Below are positions 45,762 through 55,552 of a stretch of 62,104 nt of DNA, in pieces; the first letter of the stretch is position 1, and each line of letters starts with the position of its first letter. The DNA lies in the NCBI GenBank assembly GCA_024653215.1, contig JANLFU010000012.1, positions 1 through 62,104 of the forward strand, written 5' to 3'. A model generated the notes under the pieces. It had not been told where the DNA came from, searched no databases, and was given only the letters and a program-made list of their open reading frames with translations. The translations under genes were made by a program, and so were the position numbers. The DNA is from Candidatus Saccharicenans sp. (lineage in GTDB: Bacteria > Acidobacteriota > Aminicenantia > Aminicenantales > Saccharicenantaceae).

Positions 45762-46937
45762 ATGGACGCAGACTATAACCTTATCGTCCGGCGCCTGAGT
45801 GAAGCCAGCCAGAAGGCAGAAACCGGGTTTTACATTCACTATCCTTTCTGTCGTCAAAAGTGTTCTTACTGTCATTTTTCAAGCTCCGTCTATGAGCGGG
45901 AGCTTCACCTGAAGTGGCTGGCGGCCATAAAAGAGGAAATCAGGAGAGCGGCCGCTCTTTTTTCCGATTATCTGATCATAGATACGGTTTATTTTGGCGG
46001 CGGAACGCCGTCCCTGCTGACCCCGGGCGAAGTTAAATGCCTGCTGGACTCTGTTCAAAAGAACTTCGAGGTCCGACTCCAGGAAGCAACCATTGAGGTC
46101 AACCCCGCTGCTGAAGCTGGAAGAATCGGGGGCTGGCTTCGGGCCGGGATTAACAGGCTGAGTGTCGGAGCCCAGTCCTTTGACCCGGAAGTTCTTAGAG
46201 TTTTAGGACGGAATTATGATCCTGATAACACCGTCAGGCTGGTGGAAGAGGCCAAGAAAGCGGGAGCAAGCAACATCGGATTGGACCTGATGGTTGGAGT
46301 TCCCGGGGAGTCATTAAGGACTATTGAGGTTAACCTGAAGGCCCTGGCTGAACTCCAGCCGGAACACGTTTCGGTCTATCTGCTGGAAGAACTGGAAAAA
46401 GTCCCTTTCCAGAGAGTCTGGGAAAAATCCCCGGTTTCAGAAGAGGCCGCAGCCGAAACCTATGAGAGATATCGATTGAGCTTGGAAGCGGCAGGCTGGC
46501 TTCAGTATGAAATTGCCAATTTTTCCCGGCCCGGGTACCGTTGCCGGCATAACCTCAAGTACTGGAAGTATCAGCCTTTTCTGGGTCTTGGACCTTCTGC
46601 CTCCTCTCATCTTGCCAATTTTCGCTGGACCAACCCGTCCGGCCTGGAAGACTGGTTATCTGCCCTTGGTTCCGGGAAGCCCGGCTTTGACGAATTCATT
46701 GAACTCCGTCCCGGGGAGGAAGTCCGGGAGTTCCTGGCTTCTGGCCTGAGGTTGAGGGAGGGAATTTCCCTTGAAGAGCTGACCTCCCGGTTTCCCGGAG
46801 TTGATTTGTCCGGATATGAGACCAGGCTAACCAGGTTAAAAGATTACGGCTTATTACAGGTTTCAGACGGGCTGGTCAGGATTCCGCCCGAAAGATTTCT
46901 GATTAGCAACTATATTATCTCCGAGCTTCTTTTATAA
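45762..46937 (+). CDS. hemW: Radical SAM heme chaperone HemW
   Basis: This 391-residue protein has the radical SAM motif CRQKCSYC with Cys30, Cys34 and Cys37, followed by 'YFGGGTPSLLT', 'IEVNPAAE', 'NRLSVGAQSFD' and 'NIGLDLMVGVPGES', all diagnostic of HemW. HemW delivers heme to respiratory enzymes; it was formerly annotated as oxygen-independent coproporphyrinogen oxidase HemN. The extra N-terminal cysteine used by true HemN is absent. The ATG at 45762 is preferred, although the ribosome-binding site is weak. It may be translated with the upstream RsbRD-like gene. Confidence 0.92.
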   Translation: MDADYNLIVRRLSEASQKAETGFYIHYPFCRQKCSYCHFSSSVYERELHLKWLAAIKEEIRRAAALFSDYLIIDTVYFGGGTPSLLTPGEVKCLLDSVQKNFEVRLQEATIEVNPAAEAGRIGGWLRAGINRLSVGAQSFDPEVLRVLGRNYDPDNTVRLVEEAKKAGASNIGLDLMVGVPGESLRTIEVNLKALAELQPEHVSVYLLEELEKVPFQRVWEKSPVSEEAAAETYERYRLSLEAAGWLQYEIANFSRPGYRCRHNLKYWKYQPFLGLGPSASSHLANFRWTNPSGLEDWLSALGSGKPGFDEFIELRPGEEVREFLASGLRLREGISLEELTSRFPGVDLSGYETRLTRLKDYGLLQVSDGLVRIPPERFLISNYIISELLL

Positions 46938-47200
46938 ATTTTTATAATAATTGGCCTTGGCTCTCAGCTTCAGGATCTGAAGCCATAAGCCGGCCTGCAG
47001 TTGCCCCGAAATATCCTGGGCTGACAAAATAAGAAGTAACTCAGCTCCAGCCCGGTCCCTCAAGTTGTTATTAAACCTGTATTAAATCTAATTTCTCTGC
47101 TCCGAAATAACCCCCGGCTTCAGGGTTTTGATTTTTACCGGCCCGGCCTTTGATTTTTTTCGTGTTTATGCTAAAAATTTATAAAAATTATTGAGCGACG

Positions 47201-47641
47201 ATGGGCGACAGAAAGATCAAGGTCAGTTGTTTTCAGTGCGGGCAGACCAATTACTATCCGGAAGAGGCTGGCCACAAGACCGTGGTCTGTGGCCGCTGCC
47301 GCAATCCTTTGCCCAGGCCGGGTGACGTGGTCAGCGTCAATTCGGCCCAGGCCGTGAACCTGATCAGCCGCTCCAGCCTGCCGGTCCTGGTGGACTTTTA
47401 TTCTGATTCCTGCGGGCCCTGTTTGCTGATGGCCCCGATCCTGGACAGGCTGGCCCGGCGGCGGGCCGGTGAGCTCATGGTCATCAAGGTGGATGTAGAA
47501 AGACATCAGGACCTGGCCGCCCAACTGGGGATTACAGCTGTTCCCACTTTTATCGTTTTCCACAAGAATGCCGAACGGGGCCGGGTGTCCGGGGCCATGG
47601 GCGAAATGGATTTTTCTCTCTGGGTGGCCAGGCTGACCTGA
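47201..47641 (+). CDS. Zinc-ribbon thioredoxin (TrxC/Trx2-like)
   Basis: This 146-residue thioredoxin has an N-terminal zinc-ribbon (Cys10, Cys13, Cys30, Cys33) and a thioredoxin fold with active site Cys71-Gly-Pro-Cys74. The residue before the active site is Ser70 rather than the usual Trp (YSDSCGPC), which may change redox behaviour. A cis-proline is present in AVPTFIVF. Zinc-ribbon thioredoxins are oxidative-stress-responsive reductants. The gene stands alone: hemW ends 263 bases before, and the next gene is convergent. Confidence 0.9.
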   Translation: MGDRKIKVSCFQCGQTNYYPEEAGHKTVVCGRCRNPLPRPGDVVSVNSAQAVNLISRSSLPVLVDFYSDSCGPCLLMAPILDRLARRRAGELMVIKVDVERHQDLAAQLGITAVPTFIVFHKNAERGRVSGAMGEMDFSLWVARLT

Positions 47642-47652
47642 AGAGCCCTGGC

Positions 47653-48915
47653 TTATTCAGAAAAGTCTGAAAGGAAATACCCCAGCCGGTGCCTGACCTG
47701 GTAGTCCCGGCCGCTCTTGAGGTTAACCTGAACCTGCCTGAAACCGGACTGTTCGGGCTGCCGTTCAGACCGGTAGAAGATTAAATAATATCCAGAAGCA
47801 TTTTCGGCTGATTTCTTGAGTCCTTCCACCGGGTTGGAGGTGTTGTCGGAGATTCCACCGGTGGCTCTGGCCGCCTCGGTCAGGGCCTCAAAGACATCTT
47901 CCGATTGCTCGTTCATCACCACCCCGCTGATGCGGACCGGTTTTTTATCCAGGTAAACAAAATTGAAAAGCGCCCCGGAGTCGGCCATGGCCTGGCTGAT
48001 GGCTTCCTTGTCCAGACTGGTTTCCCGGCGGTAGAACTGGAAGAGTTCCATCAGGTTGTTGATGATGTGAGGATAGTCCTGGTAGCTGGACATCATCTGG
48101 TCCAGGACTCTTGAGCTGAGTTCGGGGCGGAACTCTCGCTGATAGAAAAAGATGACCGTTTTCTGTCCCGGGGTCTTTTTAAGTGAATGGGCAAAGGACA
48201 GGAACTTGTCCTGGTCGGCCAGCCTTAGCCCGTCCAGCTTGATAAGGGTGTCCTGGTAGCGGGAGAGCATGTATTCAATGCCGAAATTAGAAGTGGTTGA
48301 ATCCGACTCGTTCTCCACGTCCGGGTCAGCCCCGACAGACTCGCCGCCGAAGGTGGCCAGGGTGCGGGTAATCTTTTTCAGGTCCCGCAGGACCGTGTTG
48401 TATTCGCGACTGCCCTGGATGATGTCGGCCCTCATCAGGTTCTGGATTTCCCGGCTGACCTGGGACCTGGGCTTGCCTCTAAGGGTTTCGGGGTTGAAGC
48501 GATAGATTTTGAGGGGGGTAATCAGGGTCAGGGTATCGCCCGGTTGAAAATAATTATTGACCAGCAGGCTGACCGCATCGCCCAGTCTCTTGTCGTATTC
48601 GCTGGCCTGGACGATGAGGAAGTAATTATTGTTCAGGCTGACGGGGTAGGGCTGTTCTTCCCAGACCCGGGTCAGTTTGTTGTTTTCCACCAGGTAAATT
48701 GCTTCGATTTTCCGAACCTGGCCGTCTTCCAGGACTTCAAAGTCCTGCGGGCCGAGATTGCGAACAAAATTGCTTTTCTGAAGCACCCTGACCGCCACCG
48801 AAGAATAGTGGTCTGAGCCGGACTGAATCCCGGCCTGAACATCAAGATTTACTGAGATGGTGGCCAGGAACGCGGTCAATATAAAAATAAAAAAAAGCCT
48901 GGATGCTGGCTTCAT
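47653..48915 (-). CDS. Secreted VWFA-related protein (Acidobacteriota type)
   Basis: This 420-residue protein has a signal peptide (MKPASRLFFIFILTAFLAT, probable cleavage after 'DVQA'). The ATG at 48915 follows GGAGGG. The N-terminal 'NLGPQDFEVLEDGQVRKI' motif is characteristic of VWFA-related proteins of Acidobacteriota. A divergent von Willebrand A domain follows, with 'NNYFLIVQASEYDKRLGDAV' in place of a clean DxSxS metal site, and a predicted 'KTVIFFYQREF' strand. Function is unknown. It is the next gene downstream of the glycolytic operon and tRNA-Leu on the same strand, 62 bases after the tRNA. Confidence 0.82.
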   Translation of the reverse strand: MKPASRLFFIFILTAFLATISVNLDVQAGIQSGSDHYSSVAVRVLQKSNFVRNLGPQDFEVLEDGQVRKIEAIYLVENNKLTRVWEEQPYPVSLNNNYFLIVQASEYDKRLGDAVSLLVNNYFQPGDTLTLITPLKIYRFNPETLRGKPRSQVSREIQNLMRADIIQGSREYNTVLRDLKKITRTLATFGGESVGADPDVENESDSTTSNFGIEYMLSRYQDTLIKLDGLRLADQDKFLSFAHSLKKTPGQKTVIFFYQREFRPELSSRVLDQMMSSYQDYPHIINNLMELFQFYRRETSLDKEAISQAMADSGALFNFVYLDKKPVRISGVVMNEQSEDVFEALTEAARATGGISDNTSNPVEGLKKSAENASGYYLIFYRSERQPEQSGFRQVQVNLKSGRDYQVRHRLGYFLSDFSE

Positions 48916-48976
48916 TGATTTCCCTCCGTTCTTGTTGAGTGTTCTTTCTGTCAAATATTATAACCGGTAAGAAGAA

Positions 48977-49064
48977 TGCCGAAGAGGGGACTCGAACCCC
49001 TACTCCCATTTTTGCGGGAACTAGCCCCTCAAGCTAGCGTGTCTTCCAATTCCACCACTTCGGC
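48977..49064 (-). tRNA. tRNA-Leu (anticodon GAG)
   Basis: This 88-base class II tRNA has acceptor arms GCCGAAG and CTTCGGC. The anticodon loop TTGAGGG gives anticodon GAG (reading CUC/CUU), and a long variable arm is formed by CCCGC-AAAAAT-GGG. The T-arm contains GGTTCGAGTCC. CCA is not encoded. It starts 13 bases after the secG stop, so it is probably processed from the glycolytic operon transcript. Confidence 0.96.
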
Positions 49065-49077
49065 ATTCCCACATTTT

Positions 49078-49452
49078 TTATTTCTTGCCTGTATCTTCAG
49101 ACTTCTTCTCGGTGTTCTCGGCGCTGGCCGGTGGAGTCTGTGATTTCTGCTCCTGGGTGGCAGGCTGGGCCTGGGTGGCCGCCGGTGTTTCCTTGGTGGG
49201 CACGTTTCTGACCACCGAGGAGGTTTTCCCGGATATCAACCAGAGTCCGAGCGAGGTCACCATGAACAGAATGGCGCAAATGGTGGTCACCTTGCCGAGC
49301 AGGGTCTGGGCCCCCCTGGGGCCAAAGGCTGTCTGGCTGCCGGCTCCGCCGAAAGCCCCGGCCAGGTCAGCTGCCTTGCCGGATTGTAGCAGAACGGCCA
49401 GAATCAAGACGATACAGATAATAACGTGAACCGTAACCAGTAAAGCTGTCAC
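49078..49452 (-). CDS. secG: Protein translocase subunit SecG
   Basis: This 124-residue protein has two membrane helices (~4-22 and ~53-73) separated by the conserved '[20 protein letters not shown]' loop, the hallmark of SecG. It assists SecYEG translocation. The C-terminal 45 residues are a Pro/Thr/Glu-rich extension that is longer than usual. It follows tpiA after one base, and tRNA-Leu follows 13 bases later. Confidence 0.94.
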   Translation of the reverse strand: MTALLVTVHVIICIVLILAVLLQSGKAADLAGAFGGAGSQTAFGPRGAQTLLGKVTTICAILFMVTSLGLWLISGKTSSVVRNVPTKETPAATQAQPATQEQKSQTPPASAENTEKKSEDTGKK

Positions 49453-49453
49453 T

Positions 49454-50236
49454 TTAATCCCTCACTGCGCGGAGAGCCTCTCTGGCTATGGCCAGGAACG
49501 ACTCAGCTTCGAGAGAAGCTCCGCCCACTAAAAATCCATCAACGTCCTTTTCCCTGGCTAAGGACAGGGCGTTGCTCGGTTTCACTGAACCGCCGTATAG
49601 AATTATAGCATAATCAGCCACGCTTTTGCCATACCTGGAAGCCACCAGGCTTCTGATAAAGGCCTGAACTTCTTCTGCCTGTTCCGGGGTGGCATTGCGG
49701 CCGGTGCCTATGGCCCAGATTGGCTCATAAGCCAGGACTACCCGACTAAAAGCCGGGCTGTCAAGGGTAAAAAGGCTCTGTTCAAGCTGGGTCCGGATTC
49801 GGTCCAGGGTCCGGCCGCTTTCTCTTTCCTCGAGGGTCTCTCCGATGCAGACGATGGGCGTTAGTTCATAATTCAGGGCGGCCAGGGTCTTTTTCCGCAC
49901 GGTCTCGTCGGTTTCGCCAAAGTACTGCCTTCTTTCGGAGTGGCCGATGACCACAAAATCGCAGCCGGCTTCCTTGAGTTGCAGGGGGGAAATTTCTCCG
50001 GTGAAGGCGCCCTTTTCCTCCCAGAAGACGTCCTGGGCGCCGACGGCGATTGCTGTTCCGGAAACCGTTCTTTTGACTTCCTGGATGGCCGTGAAGGGTG
50101 GAATAAGAATTAGAGTGGCTGCCCCGAAAGAATTATCAAGACCTCTGACCACGGCTTCAGCCAGTTCCCTGGCTTCGGCGATGGTCTTGTACATTTTCCA
50201 GTTCCCGGCAATAACCGGTTTTCTTAAGGCCGCCAT
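49454..50236 (-). CDS. tpiA: Triosephosphate isomerase
   Basis: This 260-residue enzyme interconverts dihydroxyacetone phosphate and glyceraldehyde 3-phosphate. Asn12 and Lys14 in GNWKM, the His in VIGHSERR and the Glu in [12 protein letters not shown] are the expected catalytic residues, and '[11 protein letters not shown]' binds phosphate. The length and order are canonical. It is third in the gap-pgk-tpiA-secG operon. A large nested inverted repeat separates it from pgk. Confidence 0.97.
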   Translation of the reverse strand: MAALRKPVIAGNWKMYKTIAEARELAEAVVRGLDNSFGAATLILIPPFTAIQEVKRTVSGTAIAVGAQDVFWEEKGAFTGEISPLQLKEAGCDFVVIGHSERRQYFGETDETVRKKTLAALNYELTPIVCIGETLEERESGRTLDRIRTQLEQSLFTLDSPAFSRVVLAYEPIWAIGTGRNATPEQAEEVQAFIRSLVASRYGKSVADYAIILYGGSVKPSNALSLAREKDVDGFLVGGASLEAESFLAIAREALRAVRD

Positions 50237-50281
50237 GTTAGTTCCCTCTTTATTTTATCTATTTTTAATTTTAATGAAGCC

Positions 50282-50369
50282 GCTGACCGTCAGAAATAAT
50301 TTATAAACAGCTTTTTCTGCGGTGATAGAAAAGCTTCTCCGCTGATAAAAAGTTATTTCTGACCGCAGC
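50282..50369 (-). repeat. Large nested inverted repeat between pgk and tpiA
   Basis: GTCAGAAATAA (50289-50299) pairs perfectly with TTATTTCTGAC (50353-50363). Inside, CTTTTT (50311-50316) pairs with AAAAAG (50347-50352), GCGG (50319-50322) with CCGC (50339-50342), and AGAA with TTCT around AAGC. Outer GCTG/CAGC pairs may extend it. The whole 85-base element folds as one long RNA hairpin in the operon. An RNase processing or attenuation site is plausible. Confidence 0.7.
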
Positions 50370-50375
50370 CGTTTC

Positions 50376-51554
50376 TTATTCCAGGGCCTCAATTCCGGGC
50401 AGGGTTCCGTAAGCTACAAACTCCAGAGAAGCTCCGCCGCCGGTTGAAATGTGGCTAATTTTACCGGCCAGGCCGGCCTTCTGGATGGCGGCTATGGAAT
50501 CACCACCGCCGACCACTGACAAGGCTCCGGACCCGGCCACGGCTGCAGCAATTTCCATGGTTCCCCGGGCGAAGGCCTCCACCTCGAACACACCCAGCGG
50601 GCCGTTCCAGAAAATGGTCCTGGCTGATTTAATCAGCTTCCCGTATTCGGCTATGGTCCTGGGCCCGATGTCCACTCCCATCAGGTCTTCCGGCAGGGGA
50701 TAGCTGTCAGCCACGGCGGCCGCTTCCCGGCTGTCTATGGAAACGGCCAGGACATGGTCCAGCGGGAGGAGGAGCTTGACCCTGTTATCTTCGGCCTTTT
50801 TCATTATCTGGGCAGCGATTTCCAGCTTATCCTCTTCCACCAGGGATTTGCCGACGGCCAGCCCGCGGGCTTTAAGAAAAGTATAGGCCATGGCCCCGCC
50901 GATGAGCAGGGCATCGGCCTTGGTCACCAGGCTTTCCAGGACTGGAATCTTGTCCTCAATTTTAGCCCCGCCCAGAATGGCCACAAAGGGTTTCTGGGGG
51001 TTATCGGTGATTTTTTTCAGGTAATCCACTTCCTTTTTCAGCAGGTAGCCGGCTGCTTTCTCGGGAATAAAGGAAGCTATACCCACCACCGAGGCATGGG
51101 CCCGGTGGCAGGAGCCGAAAGCGTCGTTGACAAAAACCTGGCAGCCTTCAGCCAGTTTCCGGGAGAACTCCGGGTCGTTATCGGTTTCCTGCTTGTAAAA
51201 GCGAACGTTTTCCAGGAGCAGCAGTTCACCCTCTTTCAGCCCGGCCTTGAGGCTATTCACCTCGGGACCGATGACGTCTGGAGCCATGATACTATTCGTT
51301 CCGGGGAGAAGCTGGCCGAGTCGCCCGGCCACGGGCTTCAGGCTCATCTTGGGGTTGAACTGGCCCTTGGGCCGGCCCAGGTGAGAGGCCACCACCAGCC
51401 TGGCTCCCTTCTGCAGCAGGTATTTTATGGTTGGCAGCGAGGCCTGAATCCTGGTGTCGTCCCGGATGTTCAGGTTTTCATCCAGGGGAACGTTAAAGTC
51501 CACCCGCAAAAAGACAGTCTTGCCTTTGACTTCAATTTCTTCCACGAATTTCAT
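50376..51554 (-). CDS. pgk: Phosphoglycerate kinase
   Basis: This 392-residue glycolytic enzyme makes ATP from 1,3-bisphosphoglycerate. The N-terminal substrate site is RVDFNVPLD and SHLGRPKG, and the C-terminal nucleotide site has 'FWNGPLGVFE' and 'VVGGGDSIAAI'. All standard motifs are present and the length is normal. It lies 18 bases after gap in the operon. The large hairpin element follows before tpiA. Confidence 0.97.
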   Translation of the reverse strand: MKFVEEIEVKGKTVFLRVDFNVPLDENLNIRDDTRIQASLPTIKYLLQKGARLVVASHLGRPKGQFNPKMSLKPVAGRLGQLLPGTNSIMAPDVIGPEVNSLKAGLKEGELLLLENVRFYKQETDNDPEFSRKLAEGCQVFVNDAFGSCHRAHASVVGIASFIPEKAAGYLLKKEVDYLKKITDNPQKPFVAILGGAKIEDKIPVLESLVTKADALLIGGAMAYTFLKARGLAVGKSLVEEDKLEIAAQIMKKAEDNRVKLLLPLDHVLAVSIDSREAAAVADSYPLPEDLMGVDIGPRTIAEYGKLIKSARTIFWNGPLGVFEVEAFARGTMEIAAAVAGSGALSVVGGGDSIAAIQKAGLAGKISHISTGGGASLEFVAYGTLPGIEALE

Positions 51555-51572
51555 TTTTTCCCCTCCCGGGGT

Positions 51573-52628
<1,056 letters not shown>

Positions 52629-52630
52629 TT

Positions 52631-52658
52631 ATCATAGATGGCTGTTTTTAGCAATCAA
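52631..52658 (-). promoter_or_regulatory. Promoter candidate of the glycolytic operon
   Basis: On the minus strand TTGATT (52658-52653) is followed after 16 bases by TATGAT (52636-52631). The leader of about 50 bases is AT-rich. The arrangement mirrors that of the sigma factor promoter. Confidence 0.6.
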
Positions 52659-52756
52659 ATCCGGCCCGGCTGAGCAGGCTTCGGGTAAGACTGTCCACTT
52701 CTTCAAAAAATGGGCCAGGCATCAGGGGCAATCCCTAAGTCCGGTGAGTGCCACCT

Positions 52757-52786
52757 TTGGCTTTCTACGGGCTCATTTTTTATGAT
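52757..52786 (+). promoter_or_regulatory. Promoter candidate for nnr-tsaE
   Basis: TTGGCT (52757-52762) and TATGAT (52781-52786) are 18 bases apart. The start would be about 20 bases before the nnr ATG, with GAGGTG as ribosome-binding site. Confidence 0.5.
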
Positions 52787-52812
52787 AATATTCTTTAAGA
52801 TTGAGGTGACAG

Positions 52813-54399
52813 ATGAAAATCCTGACCGCTACCCAGATGAGAGAGATTGACCGGATAACCATCGAAGAAATTGGAATCCCCGGCCCGGTCCTGATGGAAA
52901 ATGCTGGCCTTCAGGTCGCGGCCGTCCTAAGGAATGAACTGGGCGTGGAGGCCGGGATGAGAGTGGTGGTGGTGGCCGGAAAGGGCAACAACGGCGGCGA
53001 CGGCCTGGTGGTGGCCCGGCATCTCCACAACCAGGGTGTCGACTGCCCGGTCTTGCTTATCGGTAGAATCTCCGAGGTCCGGGGAGATGCCGCCTTGAAC
53101 CTGGAGATTGCCCGGAAGATTGGCCTGCAGGTTATCGAGGTCGGGGACGAGGCCGCCTGGAAGAAAGCCAGGAAAATTCTTTCGGAAACGCCGATAATCG
53201 TTGATGCCCTGTTTGGAACCGGTCTGGCCAGCCCGCTCCAGGGTTTATATGCCAGGGTGGTCCAGGACATAAATGATTCGGGAGCCTTTGTGGTCTCAAT
53301 TGACATTCCATCGGGCCTGTCCTCCGACACCTTTGAACTCATCGGGCCCTGCGTCCGGGCTGACCTGACCGTCACCCTGGGGGCGCCCAAGGTGGCCCAT
53401 TTCTTTCCGCCAGCCGAAGACTATGTCGGCGAGCTGGTGGTGGCCGACATCAGCCTGCCACCCTTTTTATTCGAACGTCCGGGATTGAACCTGGAACTGG
53501 TGGAGCTGGAGTCCCTGGTCCCATACTTTCAGCCCAGGAAGCGCGATACTCACAAAGGCACCTATGGCCATCTGCTGGTCATTGCCGGGTCGCGCGGCAA
53601 GACCGGGGCAGCGGCCATGGCCGGCCGGGCCGCCCTGAAAATGGGGGCGGGGCTGGTCACCGTGGCCACGGCCGGGAGCTGTTTGCCCGTGGTGGCCAGG
53701 AGCATGCCAGAGTTGATGACCGAGCCCCTCGCCGAAACAGACTCGGGCAGTATCTCGGAAGAAGCCCTGGGACGGGTGCTGGAATTAATTAAGGGCAAGG
53801 ATGCCCTGCTGGTCGGGCCGGGTCTCTCCACCCATCCTTCAACCTCAGCCTTTATCCTGAAGTTGCTAAGCAAGCTGAAGAACTACAGGAATCCGCTGGT
53901 GGTCGATGCCGACGGCTTGAATATCATTGCCGCCAAACCGGAAGCATTGTCTTTGCTTCCCGAAAAAACAATTCTGACCCCTCACCCGGGCGAGTTTTCC
54001 AGGCTCAGTGGCCTGGGTACTGCTGAAATCCTGAGAAGACGCCTGGAAATAGTCGCGGAGTTTGCCAGGAAGCATCAATTGCACCTCGTCTTGAAGGGAT
54101 ACCGGACCCTGATCGCTTCTCCGAAGGGGAAGGTCATGGTCAACCCGACCGGAAACCCGGGAATGGCTTCTGGCGGAACCGGAGACGTCCTGGCCGGTCT
54201 TCTGGCTTCGGAAGCCATGCAGGTTAAAGACCTGCTTCAGGCGGCGGTCAATGCCGTTTTTATTCACGGGTTGAGCGGGGACCTGGCTGCGGAAAAAGTA
54301 GGAGAAAAAAGCCTGACCGCCACCGACCTGATTAGATTCCTGCCGGTAGCCATCAGGTTCGTGGCCAGCGGTGGAGAAGATGACTCAGAAATCAGTTGA
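52813..54399 (+). CDS. nnr: Bifunctional NAD(P)HX epimerase/dehydratase
   Basis: This 528-residue enzyme repairs hydrated NADH and NADPH. The N-terminal YjeF epimerase domain carries the GKGNNGGDGLV loop (57-67) and 'VDALFGTGL'. The C-terminal ADP-dependent dehydratase domain carries 'DTHKGTYGHLLVIAGS', 'LTPHPGEFSRL' and GNPGMASGGTGDVLAG (~447-462). Both domains are complete. Its last 20 bases overlap tsaE, an arrangement common in many bacteria. Confidence 0.96.
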   Translation: MKILTATQMREIDRITIEEIGIPGPVLMENAGLQVAAVLRNELGVEAGMRVVVVAGKGNNGGDGLVVARHLHNQGVDCPVLLIGRISEVRGDAALNLEIARKIGLQVIEVGDEAAWKKARKILSETPIIVDALFGTGLASPLQGLYARVVQDINDSGAFVVSIDIPSGLSSDTFELIGPCVRADLTVTLGAPKVAHFFPPAEDYVGELVVADISLPPFLFERPGLNLELVELESLVPYFQPRKRDTHKGTYGHLLVIAGSRGKTGAAAMAGRAALKMGAGLVTVATAGSCLPVVARSMPELMTEPLAETDSGSISEEALGRVLELIKGKDALLVGPGLSTHPSTSAFILKLLSKLKNYRNPLVVDADGLNIIAAKPEALSLLPEKTILTPHPGEFSRLSGLGTAEILRRRLEIVAEFARKHQLHLVLKGYRTLIASPKGKVMVNPTGNPGMASGGTGDVLAGLLASEAMQVKDLLQAAVNAVFIHGLSGDLAAEKVGEKSLTATDLIRFLPVAIRFVASGGEDDSEIS

Positions 54400-54838
54400 G
54401 CTGGAAATCAGGACCCATTCAGAACAGGAGACCTTCCAGCTGGCAGAAAATCTGGCCCGCGAGCTCCGGGGTGATGAACTGGTCCTGATCACCGGGGAAC
54501 TGGGAGCCGGGAAGACGGTTTTTGTCAAGGGACTGGCTTCTGGCCTCGGGGTTAAGGCGGTCGATTCGGTCTGCAGCCCGTCTTTTACCCTGGTTAATAT
54601 TTACAGCGGGCGGGTGGACCTCGTTCACGTCGACCTGTACCGGCTGGAAGACCCGGAGGAGATTGCCGACCTGGGGCTCGAGGATTACCTGGAAAACGGG
54701 GTCGTGGCCGTGGAATGGGCTGAAAGGCTGCCCGCGGATTTCCGGTCCGGAAGAATGATAGAAATTTCCATCGCCGTTGATGCCGATGACAGCAGGTTGA
54801 TTAAAATCAAGACTTCGGAGGTTTACCTCAGCCTTTAG
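54380..54838 (+). CDS. tsaE: tRNA threonylcarbamoyladenosine biosynthesis ATPase TsaE
   Basis: This 152-residue ATPase has Walker A GELGAGKT (39-46), 'SPSFTLVNIY', 'VHVDLYRL' and 'VAVEWAERLP', all TsaE signatures. It is needed with TsaB and TsaD for the t6A37 modification. The ATG at 54380 has GGAG a few bases upstream and lies inside the end of nnr, so translation is coupled. Confidence 0.95.
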   Translation: MTQKSVELEIRTHSEQETFQLAENLARELRGDELVLITGELGAGKTVFVKGLASGLGVKAVDSVCSPSFTLVNIYSGRVDLVHVDLYRLEDPEEIADLGLEDYLENGVVAVEWAERLPADFRSGRMIEISIAVDADDSRLIKIKTSEVYLSL

Positions 54839-54890
54839 AATCAATAAAATTAATTAACTGGAGAAAATGCCTGGAAGAAAGGAAACGTTC

Positions 54891-55418
54891 ATGAAGGACC
54901 TGAAAGCTCTCATCTTTGATGTGCCGGATTTCCCAAAACCGGGAATTGTGTTCAAGGATATAACCCCGGTTATTCAGGACGCCGAAGCCTTTAACCTGGT
55001 TATCGACCTGATGGCGGAAGTGGCCAGGAGGTATTCGCCGGACAGGGTGGCAGCCATTGAATCCCGGGGATTCATTTTCGGGGCGGCCCTGGCCAGGGAG
55101 CTGCGCACCGGGTTCAGCCTGATCAGGAAGAAAGGTAAGTTGCCCCGGCCGACGCTGAGCCTCAGGGCGCCAAATGAATATGCCGTGGAATATTTCGAGG
55201 CCCACCTGGACAGCATTCAGCCCGGGGAAAGGGTGATCATAGTCGATGACCTGATTGCCACCGGTTCTTCGGCCATAAGCGCCATTGAACTGGTCCAGAA
55301 ACTCGGAGGCCGGCCGGTGGCCTTCGTGGCTCTGGTGGAGCTGACCTTCCTGGAAGGAGTTAAGAAAATAACCGAGGCTCATGCCGAAGTTCCGGTATTT
55401 ACCCTGGTCAAGTTTTGA
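54891..55418 (+). CDS. apt: Adenine phosphoribosyltransferase
   Basis: This 175-residue salvage enzyme converts adenine and PRPP to AMP. It begins MKDLKALIFDVPDFPKPGI, typical of APT, and has the PRPP loop VIIVDDLIATGSSA with Asp119 and Asp120. The start at 54891, after AAAGGAAA, matches family starts; an in-frame ATG at 54867 with GGAGAAA is a good alternative. A purine permease follows, suggesting a salvage unit. Confidence 0.93.
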   Translation: MKDLKALIFDVPDFPKPGIVFKDITPVIQDAEAFNLVIDLMAEVARRYSPDRVAAIESRGFIFGAALARELRTGFSLIRKKGKLPRPTLSLRAPNEYAVEYFEAHLDSIQPGERVIIVDDLIATGSSAISAIELVQKLGGRPVAFVALVELTFLEGVKKITEAHAEVPVFTLVKF

Positions 55419-55552
55419 GGTCGGTCGCCTGGCCGGAACGACTTATCTTTATAGATTTCCGAGAATGTTGCTAATTTGTTCTGGCGATAGGCCGGCCGGG
55501 AGCTGCCCTGCCGGCTGGAGGATGTAGAAGTTGAGGCGAAAAAGGAGGGGCG

